A DNA stretch of 64,000 nt from an uncultured Bacteroidales bacterium (GCA_937901525.1 CALDHX010000013.1:1-64000); one strand, 5' to 3'; counted from the stretch's first letter, positions 35,594 through 45,205 are shown. A program made the numbers and translations. The notes: a model not told the origin generated them from the letters alone.

Positions 35594-37447
35594 ATGAGGG
35601 ACGCTTTTTCATCAAGACGAATTATAGTTACAGCAATATTTATTATTGTTGGTATTGTTTATATCATAAGGCTTGCCCATCTTCAAATAATCGATGATTC
35701 CTATACTCAACTCGCTAATAGGAATGCTTTAAGACATATTACTCAATATCCTTCAAGAGGTCTTATTTATGATAGGAACGGAAAGTTATTAGTGTATAAC
35801 GAAGCCGTTTATGATTTAATGGTTATTCCTCGTCAAGTAAAAGATATTGACACCAACGAATTTTGTTCTCTCTTAAAGATCTCAAAAGAAGATTTTACAA
35901 AAAAGATGAATAAAGCTAAAAAATATTCTACTTATAGTCCATCTATATTTGAAAAACAAATCTCAAAAGAAGATTTTGCTCCACTTCAAGAAAAATTATA
36001 CAAATTTGAGGGCTTTTATGCTCAAAGCAGAACATTAAGATTCTATCCAGATTCAGTCGCTTGTCATATTTTAGGATACATAGGAGAAGTGAACGAAAAG
36101 ACTATTGAAAAAAATCCTTACTATAAAAAGGGAGACTACATAGGAATGAGTGGTTTAGAAAAATCATACGAAAAAATTTTAAGAGGTAAAAAAGGTAGTA
36201 AAATAACATTAGTTGATGTTCACAATAGAGAAAAAGGGTCTTTCCAAAATGGAATGTACGATACCATAGCTATCGCTGGCAGCAATCTTTATAGTACGAT
36301 TGATTTAGAATTGCAAAAATATGCAGAAAAAATTATGGCAAACAAAAGAGGTTGCATTGTTGCAATTGAGCCAAGTACAGGTGAAATTTTATGTTTTGTG
36401 TCCGCACCATACTATAATCCCAATCTATTAGTTGGTCGTGTAAGAGGCAATAACTACAAAAAATTATCAGAAGATATTTCCAAACCATTATTTAACAGAG
36501 TATTAATGGCAGAATATCCACCTGGTAGTATATTCAAGATTGCTCAATCTTTAATTGCGCTAGATATGGGCGTAATATCTCCGAGCACAGGCTTTGTTTG
36601 CGACAAAAGTTTAGTAGGTTGCCACAATCACCCTTCGGCTAGCAATGTTAGAGATGCAATAAAGATGTCTTGCAACCCTTATTTCTATAAAGTATTTCAA
36701 AGAGTAGTACAAAGAACAAATCCAAATACCGGAAAAATTGACAGTAAATATGGGTTAACTCAATGGAATTATGCTGCAAAAAGAATGGGTTTTGGAACTC
36801 GTTTAGATATTGACCTTCCAAATACAAGAAAAGGGTATATACCTGACACAACTTTTTACAACAAATGGTATCCAAGCGGTTGGAATTTCTACACAATCTA
36901 TTCCAACTCAATAGGGCAAGGTGAAGTTGGTGTTATTCCTTTACAAATGGCAAACTTTGCAGCTTTAGTTGCTAACAGAGGTTGGTATATAACTCCACAT
37001 ATTGTTAGAAATTTTGGAGATGAAACTCAAAAAACAAAATATGTAAAATATTCAGAAAAACATCATAGCATGATAGCTCCTGAATATTGGAATATTGCAG
37101 TGGAAGGAATGTACGGAGTAGTGCATGAAGCTGGCGGGACTGCAAAAAGAGCAAAAATAGACGATATTGCAGTTTGTGGTAAAACAGGTACAGCCGAAAA
37201 CATAGGAGATGACCATTCTGTATTTATTTGTTTTGCGCCAAAAAACAATCCACAGATTGCCGTTGCCGTATATATAGAAAATGCACATGGAGGAGGAGGA
37301 ACTTGGGCCGCACCAATAGCAAGTCTTATTGTTGAAAAACACATAAGAGGTAAAGTAGAAAGAGAAGAAATGGAGCAATATTATATTGAAACAAACCCTT
37401 GTCAACCTTTACCTTTAAAACGAAGAATAAAAACCAAGAAAAAATAA
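35594..37447 (+). CDS. mrdA: Penicillin-binding protein 2 (peptidoglycan transpeptidase)
   Basis: A 617-residue class B PBP that crosslinks side-wall peptidoglycan in the elongasome. One N-terminal membrane anchor is present (RIIVTAIFIIVGIVYIIRLA). The dimerisation domain follows (LPSRG-type QYPSRGLIYDRNG). The transpeptidase motifs are complete: PPGSIFKI for SxxK (about residue 310), SCN in MSCNPYF, and KTGTAE near residue 530. It is followed 25 bases later by rodA, its dedicated partner. Confidence 0.95.
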   Translation: MRDAFSSRRIIVTAIFIIVGIVYIIRLAHLQIIDDSYTQLANRNALRHITQYPSRGLIYDRNGKLLVYNEAVYDLMVIPRQVKDIDTNEFCSLLKISKEDFTKKMNKAKKYSTYSPSIFEKQISKEDFAPLQEKLYKFEGFYAQSRTLRFYPDSVACHILGYIGEVNEKTIEKNPYYKKGDYIGMSGLEKSYEKILRGKKGSKITLVDVHNREKGSFQNGMYDTIAIAGSNLYSTIDLELQKYAEKIMANKRGCIVAIEPSTGEILCFVSAPYYNPNLLVGRVRGNNYKKLSEDISKPLFNRVLMAEYPPGSIFKIAQSLIALDMGVISPSTGFVCDKSLVGCHNHPSASNVRDAIKMSCNPYFYKVFQRVVQRTNPNTGKIDSKYGLTQWNYAAKRMGFGTRLDIDLPNTRKGYIPDTTFYNKWYPSGWNFYTIYSNSIGQGEVGVIPLQMANFAALVANRGWYITPHIVRNFGDETQKTKYVKYSEKHHSMIAPEYWNIAVEGMYGVVHEAGGTAKRAKIDDIAVCGKTGTAENIGDDHSVFICFAPKNNPQIAVAVYIENAHGGGGTWAAPIASLIVEKHIRGKVEREEMEQYYIETNPCQPLPLKRRIKTKKK

Positions 37448-37472
37448 TTTTTTTCTTTGATTTATAAGAATA

Positions 37473-38741
37473 ATGGATAGAAAAAACAAAAGTTTACTTA
37501 GAAATATTGATTGGAGTGTTATCCTCATTTATTTAATCCTCGTTATATTTGGTTGGGTTAATATTTATGCCGCTGTTTATGACGGAGAAAGTGGCAATGT
37601 TTTTGATTTTTCAACACGTTATGGAAAACAATTAATTTGGATAGGCGCCTCTCTTCTAATTGCGCTATTCGTTTTAGTTTTAGATCCCAAATTTTTTTCT
37701 CAAACATCATACATAATATATGGTATATTCCTATTGATGCTAATATCAGTCTTATTTGTTGGCTCTGAAACCAAAGGTGCAAAATCCTGGTTTGGTTTTG
37801 GAGACTTTGGAATACAACCATCTGAATTTGCAAAAGGAGCGACAGCATTAGCACTAGCAAAAACCCTATCATCTATTACAGCAGACTTCAAAAAAATGAA
37901 AACAAAATTATCTGCAATAACAGTAATAGCTATTCCAATGCTACTCATTTTGCTACAAAACGATACAGGCTCGGCATTAGTATTTTGTAGTTTTGTTTTT
38001 GTGTTATTTAGAGAAGGACTATCCTCATACGTTCTAATAATCGGAGCAACATGTATATTGTTATTTATATTAGCATTACTTGCCAACCAATACATTTTAA
38101 TTGGAATTTACTTCATTCTTATTATAAGCGCATATTTTATTTTAAGAAAGCGAATAAGAAAACTAAATATATGGATATTTATTTGCACTTTTATTGGAGC
38201 TTCGCTATTCACTTTAGCTGTTGATTTTGTTTTTGAAAACGTTTTAGAACCACATCAAAAAGACCGTATAGAAGTTTTACTTGGGAAAAAAGAAGATTTC
38301 AAAGGAGTAGGTTATAATGTTAATCAAAGTAAAATTGCAATAGGCTCAGGCGGGATTACTGGTAAAGGATTCTTAAATGGGACACAAACAAAATTCAATT
38401 TTGTTCCCGAACAGGATACCGATTTCATATTTTGCACCATTGGAGAAGAATGGGGATTCATTGGAGCTTCTCTAACCGTAATTATTTTCATATTTCTATG
38501 TGCAAAACTCATAAAAATGGCTGAAAGACAACGATCTAAATTCGCCAGAATCTATGGATATTCAGTTGCAAGCATAATATTTTTTCACTTTTTCATAAAT
38601 ATAGGAATGACAATAGGACTTTTACCCGTAATAGGAATTCCTTTACCCTTCATAAGCTATGGAGGGTCATCATTATGGGCCTTTACATTCCTTTTATTCA
38701 TATTTATAAAACAAGACGCCCTACGTCAAGAATTAATTTAG
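37473..38741 (+). CDS. rodA: RodA peptidoglycan glycosyltransferase
   Basis: A 422-residue SEDS-family polymerase with about ten membrane helices. The family signatures are GFGDFGIQPSEFAKGATALA, KIAIGSGGITGKGFLNGTQT, FVPEQDTDFIFCTIGEEWGF and GIPLPFISYGGSS. It polymerises lipid II with PBP2 for rod-shape elongation. The pairing with mrdA is the standard gene order. A CTTTGAT-type A/T-rich motif lies in the 25-base gap between the two. Confidence 0.95.
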   Translation: MDRKNKSLLRNIDWSVILIYLILVIFGWVNIYAAVYDGESGNVFDFSTRYGKQLIWIGASLLIALFVLVLDPKFFSQTSYIIYGIFLLMLISVLFVGSETKGAKSWFGFGDFGIQPSEFAKGATALALAKTLSSITADFKKMKTKLSAITVIAIPMLLILLQNDTGSALVFCSFVFVLFREGLSSYVLIIGATCILLFILALLANQYILIGIYFILIISAYFILRKRIRKLNIWIFICTFIGASLFTLAVDFVFENVLEPHQKDRIEVLLGKKEDFKGVGYNVNQSKIAIGSGGITGKGFLNGTQTKFNFVPEQDTDFIFCTIGEEWGFIGASLTVIIFIFLCAKLIKMAERQRSKFARIYGYSVASIIFFHFFINIGMTIGLLPVIGIPLPFISYGGSSLWAFTFLLFIFIKQDALRQELI

Positions 38742-38786
38742 TATAAAATAATAATCACAAATTAGCGATATTTCAGCAAATATTTG

Positions 38787-38794
38787 TAATTTTG
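38787..38794 (+). promoter_or_regulatory. -7 element (TAATTTTG) before the EnvC-like gene
   Basis: It matches TAnnTTTG 10 bases before ATG 38805, so the EnvC-like gene probably has its own promoter and a leader of about 6 nt. Confidence 0.45.
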
Positions 38795-38804
38795 GCGTTC
38801 AAAT

Positions 38805-40130
38805 ATGAAGCAATTAAATTATAAATCCAAAGCAAAGAGCAATAAAACGACAAAATATATCATCATACTAATAATAAGTATGATAGCATTCCCATTTAAT
38901 CTCTATTCACAAGACAGAAACAAATTAGAAAAAGAAAAAATTAAATTAGAAAAAGAGATTGCTTCAATGAACAAAATACTCAATGAGACAAAAAAAACAA
39001 AAAAAATGTCCACTTCTGAGTTAAGAGTATTAGAAAAAAAGATAGCCCAAAGAAAAAAATTAATAAAAAACATCAATTCTCAAATGGGAATGCTTAATAA
39101 CGAAATCAAGACTACCCAACAATCAATTGGAGAATTATGCAAGGAAATAACTATCCTAAGAGAAAGTTATGCGCAAATGTTACGTTATGCACAAAAAAAT
39201 AAAACAAATACCGATAAACTATTATTCATATTTTCTTCAAAAGACTACAAAGAAGCTTATCAGAGATACATCTTTTTCCGACAATTTGGAGATTTACAAA
39301 AAGAAAAACTTGCGCAAATACAATCAAAAACTAACGAATTATCAAAACGTACAAGTGAATTAGAATTAAAACGTATAAACCAAGAAAAATTACTACAACA
39401 AGAATTAAAAAACTCAAAGGAACTTAACAAAGAAAAAACAGAAAAACAAAAAACTGTTAATCAATTACAAAAGAAAGAAAAGCAATTAGCCAAAAACTTA
39501 AAGAACAAACAACAACAAGTTAAAAAGCTACAACAACAAATAGACAATGCCATTGCAGCAGAAGTCAAAAAACAAAAAGAATTAGCAGCCAAGAAGAAAC
39601 AACAAATGGCTACCAACACAACAACAAACAAAAAAGAAGCAGAAGCCAATAAAGCAGCGATAGAAACAGCAAAGAAGAAGAATTACACAATAGCAACAAC
39701 ACCAGAAGAAGTCGCATTATCAAGCAGTTTTGAAGCCAACAAAGGAAAGCTACCTTGGCCAACATCACAAGGAGTAATAGTTTCACAATATGGCGTACAC
39801 AAACACCCAGAAGTAAAAGGAGCTGTAATTGAAAACAAAGGAATAGATATTAGGACAACAAAAGGCTCTACCGTTAGGTCAATATTCAAAGGAGAAGTAT
39901 CTAGAATTGCAAAAGGTCCAACAGGATTATTAGTAGTTATCATTAGACACGGAGAATACATGAGTGTTTACGCAAATCTAAAAAGCGTAAGTGTTAAAAA
40001 TGGGCAAAAAGTCGATACAAAACAAACAATCGGAACAGTAAGTACAAACGAAGATGGTGTAAGTGAATATAAATTTCAAATCTTTAAAGGAACACATCAC
40101 TTAAATCCATCAATTTGGTTAAGCAAATAA
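38805..40130 (+). CDS. EnvC-like murein hydrolase activator (degenerate LytM/M23 domain)
   Basis: A 441-residue protein. An N-terminal hydrophobic export segment (about 19-36) is followed by a long Lys/Glu/Gln coiled coil (about 38-270) and a C-terminal LytM-like domain (about 310-441). The zinc ligands are missing: the HxxxD-type site reads NKGID, YAHL is YANL, and HLHF is replaced by EYKF. This matches EnvC, which activates amidases rather than cutting peptidoglycan. Location is periplasmic. It lies 13 bases before the dsbD-type gene. Confidence 0.85.
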   Translation: MKQLNYKSKAKSNKTTKYIIILIISMIAFPFNLYSQDRNKLEKEKIKLEKEIASMNKILNETKKTKKMSTSELRVLEKKIAQRKKLIKNINSQMGMLNNEIKTTQQSIGELCKEITILRESYAQMLRYAQKNKTNTDKLLFIFSSKDYKEAYQRYIFFRQFGDLQKEKLAQIQSKTNELSKRTSELELKRINQEKLLQQELKNSKELNKEKTEKQKTVNQLQKKEKQLAKNLKNKQQQVKKLQQQIDNAIAAEVKKQKELAAKKKQQMATNTTTNKKEAEANKAAIETAKKKNYTIATTPEEVALSSSFEANKGKLPWPTSQGVIVSQYGVHKHPEVKGAVIENKGIDIRTTKGSTVRSIFKGEVSRIAKGPTGLLVVIIRHGEYMSVYANLKSVSVKNGQKVDTKQTIGTVSTNEDGVSEYKFQIFKGTHHLNPSIWLSK

Positions 40131-40143
40131 AACAAATTAAATA

Positions 40144-42207
40144 ATGATGAGAAAAAGATTAGTATTAAGTTTATTCGCATTAGTATTAGCATTTTCTAAT
40201 ATTTTTGCACAACAACCTGCAAAATGGGATTTCAAAACAAAGAAAATCAATGATTCCATTTCTGAATTGATAATGCAATGCTCATTAAGTGGAGATTGGC
40301 ATATTTATTCTCAACACACAAAAGGAACTGAAAACCCAATAAAGTTTACTTTTGAAGAAAACGGAAAATATCAAGCAATAGGCAAGGTAAAAGAATCTCC
40401 AAAACCAATTGCAGAATATGATCCATTTGCAAAAGACACAACAAGATACTTTAAAAACAAAGTAACCTTTACACAAAGAATTAAAATAAAAAGCACAGAG
40501 GACTTCTCTGTAAAAGGAAATGTAGAATTTCAACTTTGTGAAAAAGGAAGCTGCATTCCACCCGATGATGTAGATTTTTCTTTCAATGTAAAAGGAAATC
40601 CAGCAGCAAATCAAGCAACAATAAACAACACAGAAGAAATAGCAAAAGCCACTGCAACAGAAACTCAAACCATATCAGAAGTTGAAAACAAAGAAGTAGA
40701 AAAAGAAGTTGCAACAATAGAGCAAGCAAACGCAGAAGAAGCAACAGCACAAAAAGACAAATCAATGTGGGCTGCATTCTTTGTTTCATTTACAGCAGGA
40801 TTATTAGCCTTAATCACACCTTGCGTTTTCCCAATGATACCTATGACAATTTCATTCTTTATGAAAGGCAACACATCTAAACGTAAAGGAAGACAACAAG
40901 CCTTTTTCTTTGGAGGAAGCATCATCTTTATGTTTACAGTATTAGGTTTGATTCTATCTTGGGCACTTGGACCAAACGCAATGTACATAATCTCTACTCA
41001 CTGGGTGCCAAATCTAATCTTCTTTGTAATATTTATGATATTCGCCTTCTCATTCTTTGGATTATTTGAACTAACAATGCCTTCAAAACTAATAAACAAA
41101 TCAGACGAACAAGCAGACAAAGGCGGATACTTAGGAACATTCTTCATAGCATTAACAACTGTTTTAGTATCATTCTCTTGTACAGGTCCAATTCTTGGAG
41201 CAGCCTTAATAGAAATGGCATCAGGTTCAAGCAATAGCTATGTATTCTTAATATCTATGATAGGATTTGCATTAGGATTTGCATTACCATTTACAATACT
41301 TGCAATGTTCCCATCAATGCTAAAAAACATGAAATCAGGAGCATGGTTAAACACAGTAAAAATAGTATTCGGATTCATAGAAATAGCATTAGGATTGAAA
41401 TTCCTTTCAATGGCAGACCTATCAGCAGGTTGGGGAATATTAGATAGAGAAACTTACCTTGCATTATGGATAGTTACATTTGCAATGTTAGGCTTCTACC
41501 TACTTGGAAAACTAAAATTCAAAGGCGATGCACCAGTTGAAAAAATTGGAGTACCACGTTTATTCCTTTCATTGATAGTATTCTCATTCGTAGTCTATAT
41601 GATACCAGGCTTATGGGGAGCACCATTGAAAGCAATTTCAGGATACATACCACCACAAACAACACAAGACTTTGACTTAATAAGAATAAATGCAGAAAAT
41701 GCTTCTACCGTATCTACTAATACATCATCATTACCAGTAGATAGAAAATACGCAAAAGATCTTCACTTACCAACAGGATTTGAAGGCTTCTTTGACCTTG
41801 AAGAAGCAAAAGCATACGCAAAACAAGTAGGAAAACCAATCTTCATAGACTTTACAGGAAAAACTTGTGCTAATTGTAGAGAAATGGAAAACTATGTTTG
41901 GGTAGACCCACAAGTAAAAAAACGTCTAACAGAAGAATACGTTATGGTAGCACTTTACGCAGATGTTAACACAATTGAATTACCTGAAAGCGAATGGGTA
42001 AAAACAAAAGACGGAAAAACAATAAAAACACTTGGAAAGAAAAACCATAACTACCAAATAGAACAATTCAACGCAAACGCACAACCATTATACGTTTTAA
42101 TGGACGCAGATGGCAACCTACTTACAAAAGAACCAAAATCATACGACAGAGACATCAACAACTTTGTTAAGTTTCTTGATGAAGGTTTAGCAAACTTTAA
42201 AAAATAA
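40144..42207 (+). CDS. Thiol:disulfide interchange protein DsbD-like (CcdA plus thioredoxin)
   Basis: A 687-residue protein with a signal peptide. The N-terminal DsbD-alpha-like domain (about 25-150) has cysteines in ELIMQCS and FQLCEKGSCIPPDD. A CcdA-type core of about eight helices follows, with redox cysteines in LALITPCVFPMIPMTISFF and VSFSCTGPILGAALIEM. The C-terminal thioredoxin-like domain carries CANC (Cys575, Cys578). It passes electrons from cytoplasmic thioredoxin to periplasmic proteins such as the TlpA and Omp28-like proteins encoded here. It is followed by a strong terminator. Confidence 0.92.
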   Translation: MMRKRLVLSLFALVLAFSNIFAQQPAKWDFKTKKINDSISELIMQCSLSGDWHIYSQHTKGTENPIKFTFEENGKYQAIGKVKESPKPIAEYDPFAKDTTRYFKNKVTFTQRIKIKSTEDFSVKGNVEFQLCEKGSCIPPDDVDFSFNVKGNPAANQATINNTEEIAKATATETQTISEVENKEVEKEVATIEQANAEEATAQKDKSMWAAFFVSFTAGLLALITPCVFPMIPMTISFFMKGNTSKRKGRQQAFFFGGSIIFMFTVLGLILSWALGPNAMYIISTHWVPNLIFFVIFMIFAFSFFGLFELTMPSKLINKSDEQADKGGYLGTFFIALTTVLVSFSCTGPILGAALIEMASGSSNSYVFLISMIGFALGFALPFTILAMFPSMLKNMKSGAWLNTVKIVFGFIEIALGLKFLSMADLSAGWGILDRETYLALWIVTFAMLGFYLLGKLKFKGDAPVEKIGVPRLFLSLIVFSFVVYMIPGLWGAPLKAISGYIPPQTTQDFDLIRINAENASTVSTNTSSLPVDRKYAKDLHLPTGFEGFFDLEEAKAYAKQVGKPIFIDFTGKTCANCREMENYVWVDPQVKKRLTEEYVMVALYADVNTIELPESEWVKTKDGKTIKTLGKKNHNYQIEQFNANAQPLYVLMDADGNLLTKEPKSYDRDINNFVKFLDEGLANFKK

Positions 42208-42227
42208 GAATAAGAAATAATCAACAC

Positions 42228-42262
42228 AAGAAGGGAAGTAATGCTTCCCTTCTTATTTTTTT
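42228..42262 (+). terminator. Intrinsic terminator after the dsbD-like gene
   Basis: An 11-bp perfect stem (42228-42238 with 42244-42254) has a 5-base loop and is followed by ATTTTTTT. ATG 42241, the first ATG of the next frame, lies in the loop, so it is not a plausible start. Confidence 0.85.
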
Positions 42263-42270
42263 ATAAAAAT

Positions 42271-42822
42271 ATGTTTGACTTCGTAAGCATAGACTTTGAA
42301 ACAGCAGACAAATACATACCCTGCTCACTTGGACTGACAGTAGTAGAAAACTCACAAATAGTTTGCACAAAAAATTGGTTAATAAAACCAATCTGTTTCC
42401 CCTATTTTCATTTCTACGCACAAAAAATACACGGCATACACAAAGAAGACGTAGAAAACAAACCAGAATTCAATCAACTATGGCACGAAATAGAACCATA
42501 TCTTTACGACAAAATCATAATAGCACACAACGCCTCATTTGACATAAACGTACTTAGAAAAACCCTTCTACACTACGGCATACCAAAACCAAAAGCAAGA
42601 TACCTTTGTACCTATCAACTCTCACGCATAGTATGGAAAGAATCCACAAAATTCTCATTAGACCACCTATGCAATCAAGAAAACATAGCACTAAATCACC
42701 ACAAAGCAGAATCAGACGCAGAAGCCTGTGCAAGACTCTTTCTAAGAGAAGCCGAAATCTTAGAAGCAAATAATTTCTACGAATTAAAACAAAAAACAAA
42801 ACTTAGACTAACAAGAGTATAA
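42271..42822 (+). CDS. DnaQ-like DEDDh 3'-5' exonuclease
   Basis: A 183-residue exonuclease. The Exo I motif is FVSIDFETAD, Exo II is IIAHNASFDINVL, and Exo III is HHKAESDAEACARLF (HxAxxD). All DEDDh residues are present. It resembles the proofreading domain of DNA polymerase III epsilon but is stand-alone with no BRCT or polymerase domain, so a repair role is inferred. ATG 42271 is used because the upstream in-frame ATG is in the terminator loop. It converges on the EamA gene with only 3 bases between them. Confidence 0.88.
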   Translation: MFDFVSIDFETADKYIPCSLGLTVVENSQIVCTKNWLIKPICFPYFHFYAQKIHGIHKEDVENKPEFNQLWHEIEPYLYDKIIIAHNASFDINVLRKTLLHYGIPKPKARYLCTYQLSRIVWKESTKFSLDHLCNQENIALNHHKAESDAEACARLFLREAEILEANNFYELKQKTKLRLTRV

Positions 42823-42825
42823 GAC

Positions 42826-43722
42826 CTATTTACTCCCTATCTTTTTAATCTTATCTTGCAAAACAATCAAAAGAACCGAAATCAAAATAAGAACAATTCC
42901 ACAAGCAAGATTCAAAGTAAAGACCTCATTAAAAACAAAAACCCCTATCACCACCGCAGTCAAAGGTTCCAAAGCCCCCATAATAGAAGTAGGCGTTGAA
43001 CCAAGAATTTTCACAGCAATATTCATCAAACACAAAGACATAATAGTAGTAACCACAGAAAGCAAAAGAATATAAACAACCTGATTAAGATTAGTTATCG
43101 GTTGAATATAAAAATCCTTATTTGTAAAAGAGAACAATCCCACACAAACAAGACAAAACATCAAAGCATAAAAAGTAAGTTTAAAAGTAGAAAAACAAAG
43201 AGAAGACTTATTGACCACAATCATATACAAAGCATAGCTCAAAGCAGAAAGCAAAACAAGAATCACACCCGTAGTATTCAACACCATACCCTCACCCGAA
43301 TAATACAATAAACAAACCCCGCCAAAAGCCAACGCAATAGAAAAGACAACCGCAGGAGTAATCCTTTCCTTAAAAAACACAGCCATTATCAAAGCCACCA
43401 TAATAGGGTGAGTAAAAAGCAAAGTAGAAGCCACACCCGCAGGCATATAAAGAAAACTCATAAACAAAGAAAGCGAAGAAATAGCAAACAAAACACCCAA
43501 AGAAGCCAAGACAAGCACTTGCTTTTTGTTTACCTTAAAAGAAATCCTTTTTGCCATCATTATACAAGCGAGAATAATCACAGCAAAACCAAACCTATAA
43601 AACAAAACAGAAGTAGTACTCATTCCCTCCTGATAGAGATTCAACGCTCCAAGAGGATTCATTCCATAACATATTGCGGACAATATTCCACAAACAATTC
43701 CCTTTGCCTTTTCCGATTTCAT
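42826..43722 (-). CDS. EamA/DMT-family transporter
   Basis: A 298-residue protein with ten predicted membrane helices in two EamA halves. The first half has GILSAICYGMNPLGALNLYQ and ends VASTLLFTHPIMVALIMAVF. The second has LSALSYALYMIVVNKSSLCF and GSTPTSIMGALEPLTAVVIG. These proline- and glycine-marked repeats are typical of drug/metabolite exporters. The substrate is unknown. It lies after tRNA-Asp on the minus strand but beyond that tRNA's terminator. Confidence 0.88.
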   Translation of the reverse strand: MKSEKAKGIVCGILSAICYGMNPLGALNLYQEGMSTTSVLFYRFGFAVIILACIMMAKRISFKVNKKQVLVLASLGVLFAISSLSLFMSFLYMPAGVASTLLFTHPIMVALIMAVFFKERITPAVVFSIALAFGGVCLLYYSGEGMVLNTTGVILVLLSALSYALYMIVVNKSSLCFSTFKLTFYALMFCLVCVGLFSFTNKDFYIQPITNLNQVVYILLLSVVTTIMSLCLMNIAVKILGSTPTSIMGALEPLTAVVIGVFVFNEVFTLNLACGIVLILISVLLIVLQDKIKKIGSK

Positions 43723-43739
43723 AAACCTTTAAAAATGCA

Positions 43740-43774
43740 AAAGGGCTTCAAGACTTGAAATCTTAAAACCCTTT
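43740..43774 (-). terminator. Terminator of tRNA-Asp
   Basis: On the minus strand a 14-bp stem (43740-43753 with 43761-43774, two G-U pairs) begins just 1 base after the tRNA. It is followed by TTGCATTTTT. Confidence 0.65.
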
Positions 43775-43775
43775 G

Positions 43776-43849
43776 CGGTCCGGACGAGACTCGAACTCGC
43801 GACCCCATGCGTGACAGGCATGTATTCTAACCAACTGAACTACCGGACC
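43776..43849 (-). tRNA. tRNA-Asp (anticodon GTC)
   Basis: A 74-nt cloverleaf read on the minus strand. The acceptor is GGTCCGG/CCGGACC with discriminator G. The anticodon stem CATGC/GCATG closes loop CTGTCAC, giving GTC. The T-arm contains GTTCGAGTC. CCA is not encoded. A promoter box lies at 43889-43896. Confidence 0.96.
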
Positions 43850-43888
43850 AACTTTCGCTTTACTGAGTTATTCCCTCATTTGCGATTG

Positions 43889-43896
43889 CAAAGATA
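43889..43896 (-). promoter_or_regulatory. tRNA-Asp promoter -7 element (TATCTTTG)
   Basis: The minus-strand TATCTTTG lies about 40 bases upstream of the tRNA, divergent from the tmRNA promoter. Confidence 0.6.
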
Positions 43897-43979
43897 CAAC
43901 CTTTTTTTGAACTACCAAACATTTTTTGCATTTTTTTTATTTTTTTCTTGAAAAATTTGTGTAATCTATTGTTTTATTG

Positions 43980-43987
43980 TACTTTTG
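43980..43987 (+). promoter_or_regulatory. tmRNA promoter -7 element (TACTTTTG)
   Basis: TACTTTTG lies 16 bases before the mature tmRNA 5' end, with TTTG at 43956-43959, 20 bases upstream. Confidence 0.6.
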
Positions 43988-44003
43988 CAAACGAATTAAT
44001 TAA

Positions 44004-44400
44004 GGGCCTGGGTTGGTTTTGACAGCAAGGCAAATGATTAAGTAAGCATGCAGGCTAAGGTAACACAAGCCTCAACCAGAGTTACAAAACAATAATTGGC
44101 GAAAATAACTACGCTCTTGCAGCTTAGTCGAAGTATAGTAGACTACATTTGCGAATCGGTGTAAAGTACATCGAGCAAGACATCTCTCCAAGACCTTTTT
44201 TCCGTGGTTAAGGACTAAGAGGTGCTAGCAAAACGGAAATAACCTTAATGGAGCTTTGACATTAGGGTGAAAATTTAAAAGATAAGGTTAAAGCAGGGTG
44301 TTTGTCCCTTAGCTTTTTCACGAAAATGAAGGACAAAATAAGCATGTAGAAAGCTTAGTTGTTTCTTGTTTGGACCAGAGTTCGAATCTCTGCAGGTCCA
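44004..44400 (+). ncRNA. ssrA: Transfer-messenger RNA (tmRNA)
   Basis: A 397-nt one-piece tmRNA that rescues stalled ribosomes. The tRNA-like ends pair GGGCCTG (44004-44010) with CAGGTCC (44393-44399), followed by A. The T-arm CAGAGTTCGAATCTCTG is next to the 3' end. The tag frame runs GGC GAA AAT AAC TAC GCT CTT GCA GCT TAG (44098-44127), giving GENNYALAA. With the resume alanine the tag follows the usual Bacteroidales pattern. SmpB is not encoded in the window. A strong terminator follows. Confidence 0.95.
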
Positions 44401-44414
44401 CTCTTTAAAACAAA

Positions 44415-44466
44415 AAAATATCTCTTAGGTTTGGTAAATCCTTCCTAAGAGATATTTTGTTTTTTC
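44415..44466. terminator. tmRNA terminator (bidirectional)
   Basis: A 15-bp perfect stem (44415-44429 with 44444-44458) is followed by GTTTTTTCTTTG. It ends the tmRNA and probably also the minus-strand barrel-protein gene. Confidence 0.85.
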
Positions 44467-44500
44467 TTTGTTTTATTTTAAATATCTTTCTTCTCTTTCT

Positions 44501-45205
44501 TTAAAAGAATATAGATACTCCGAACATAAGGCGATTTATTCCTTCATCAAAGCTATTAGAGAAATCATGACCAATAACTGAATGAACATATTTGTAATTT
44601 GTATTTCCTAATAAAGGCAAGAAATAAGATACATTTAATTGAAATCTATGTTTTGCTTTAATTTCTATTCCTGCTCTTAGTGCAAAATCAAGTGTTAATG
44701 GATTTTCAAAACTTAAATATTCTGTGTTAGAAATAACTGTATTGTATTCTGGAAGAGGTGTTTCAATGTGATATAGTTCTTTTTCTTTTGTTAAGTAGAA
44801 TGAGGCATTTGCTCCTGCTGCTGCAAGAAAATTAACGTTTTGTGTGATAGGCAATCTATAATTTACAAGTATAGGAAGACTTAATGTATGAATAGAGTAA
44901 TTGTCTTCTATACTTGATATTGGGTTATTAATAGTTAATAAATGATTTGTATATCCTGGCTCTGCGGTTAATGAAAAGGTATTCTTCTTGTTTAACATGT
45001 ATTCGTATTTGAATGCAATATCAAATGCAACTGCACTTTTCAAATCGGTAACACCACGATCTATTACTTCAACATAGTCTTTTCCCATTGGAAAACTTCC
45101 AAAATCTAAGCTAAGACCGAAATTGTGTTTTTTCAAATCTTCTTGTTGTGCAAACATTGTGCAACACAACATAATTCCTACAAGTGTTAAAAATGTCTTT
45201 TTCAT
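44501..45205 (-). CDS. Outer membrane beta-barrel protein
   Basis: A 234-residue protein with a signal peptide (MKKTFLTLVGIMLCCTMFAQ). Eight or so amphipathic strands follow, such as NFGLSLDFGSFPMG, AFDIAFKYEYML, LPILVNYRLPI and DFALRAGIEIKA. It ends on the barrel-sorting pattern NRLMFGVSIFF with a terminal Phe. It resembles the small OmpA/OmpX-like 'porin family' barrels of Bacteroidota. Role unknown. Single gene. Confidence 0.8.
   Translation of the reverse strand: MKKTFLTLVGIMLCCTMFAQQEDLKKHNFGLSLDFGSFPMGKDYVEVIDRGVTDLKSAVAFDIAFKYEYMLNKKNTFSLTAEPGYTNHLLTINNPISSIEDNYSIHTLSLPILVNYRLPITQNVNFLAAAGANASFYLTKEKELYHIETPLPEYNTVISNTEYLSFENPLTLDFALRAGIEIKAKHRFQLNVSYFLPLLGNTNYKYVHSVIGHDFSNSFDEGINRLMFGVSIFF

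Noticed and set aside
44004..44400. Separate tRNA at 44380 from its T-arm
   Set aside because: The T-arm and acceptor strand belong to the tmRNA, pairing with 44004-44010.
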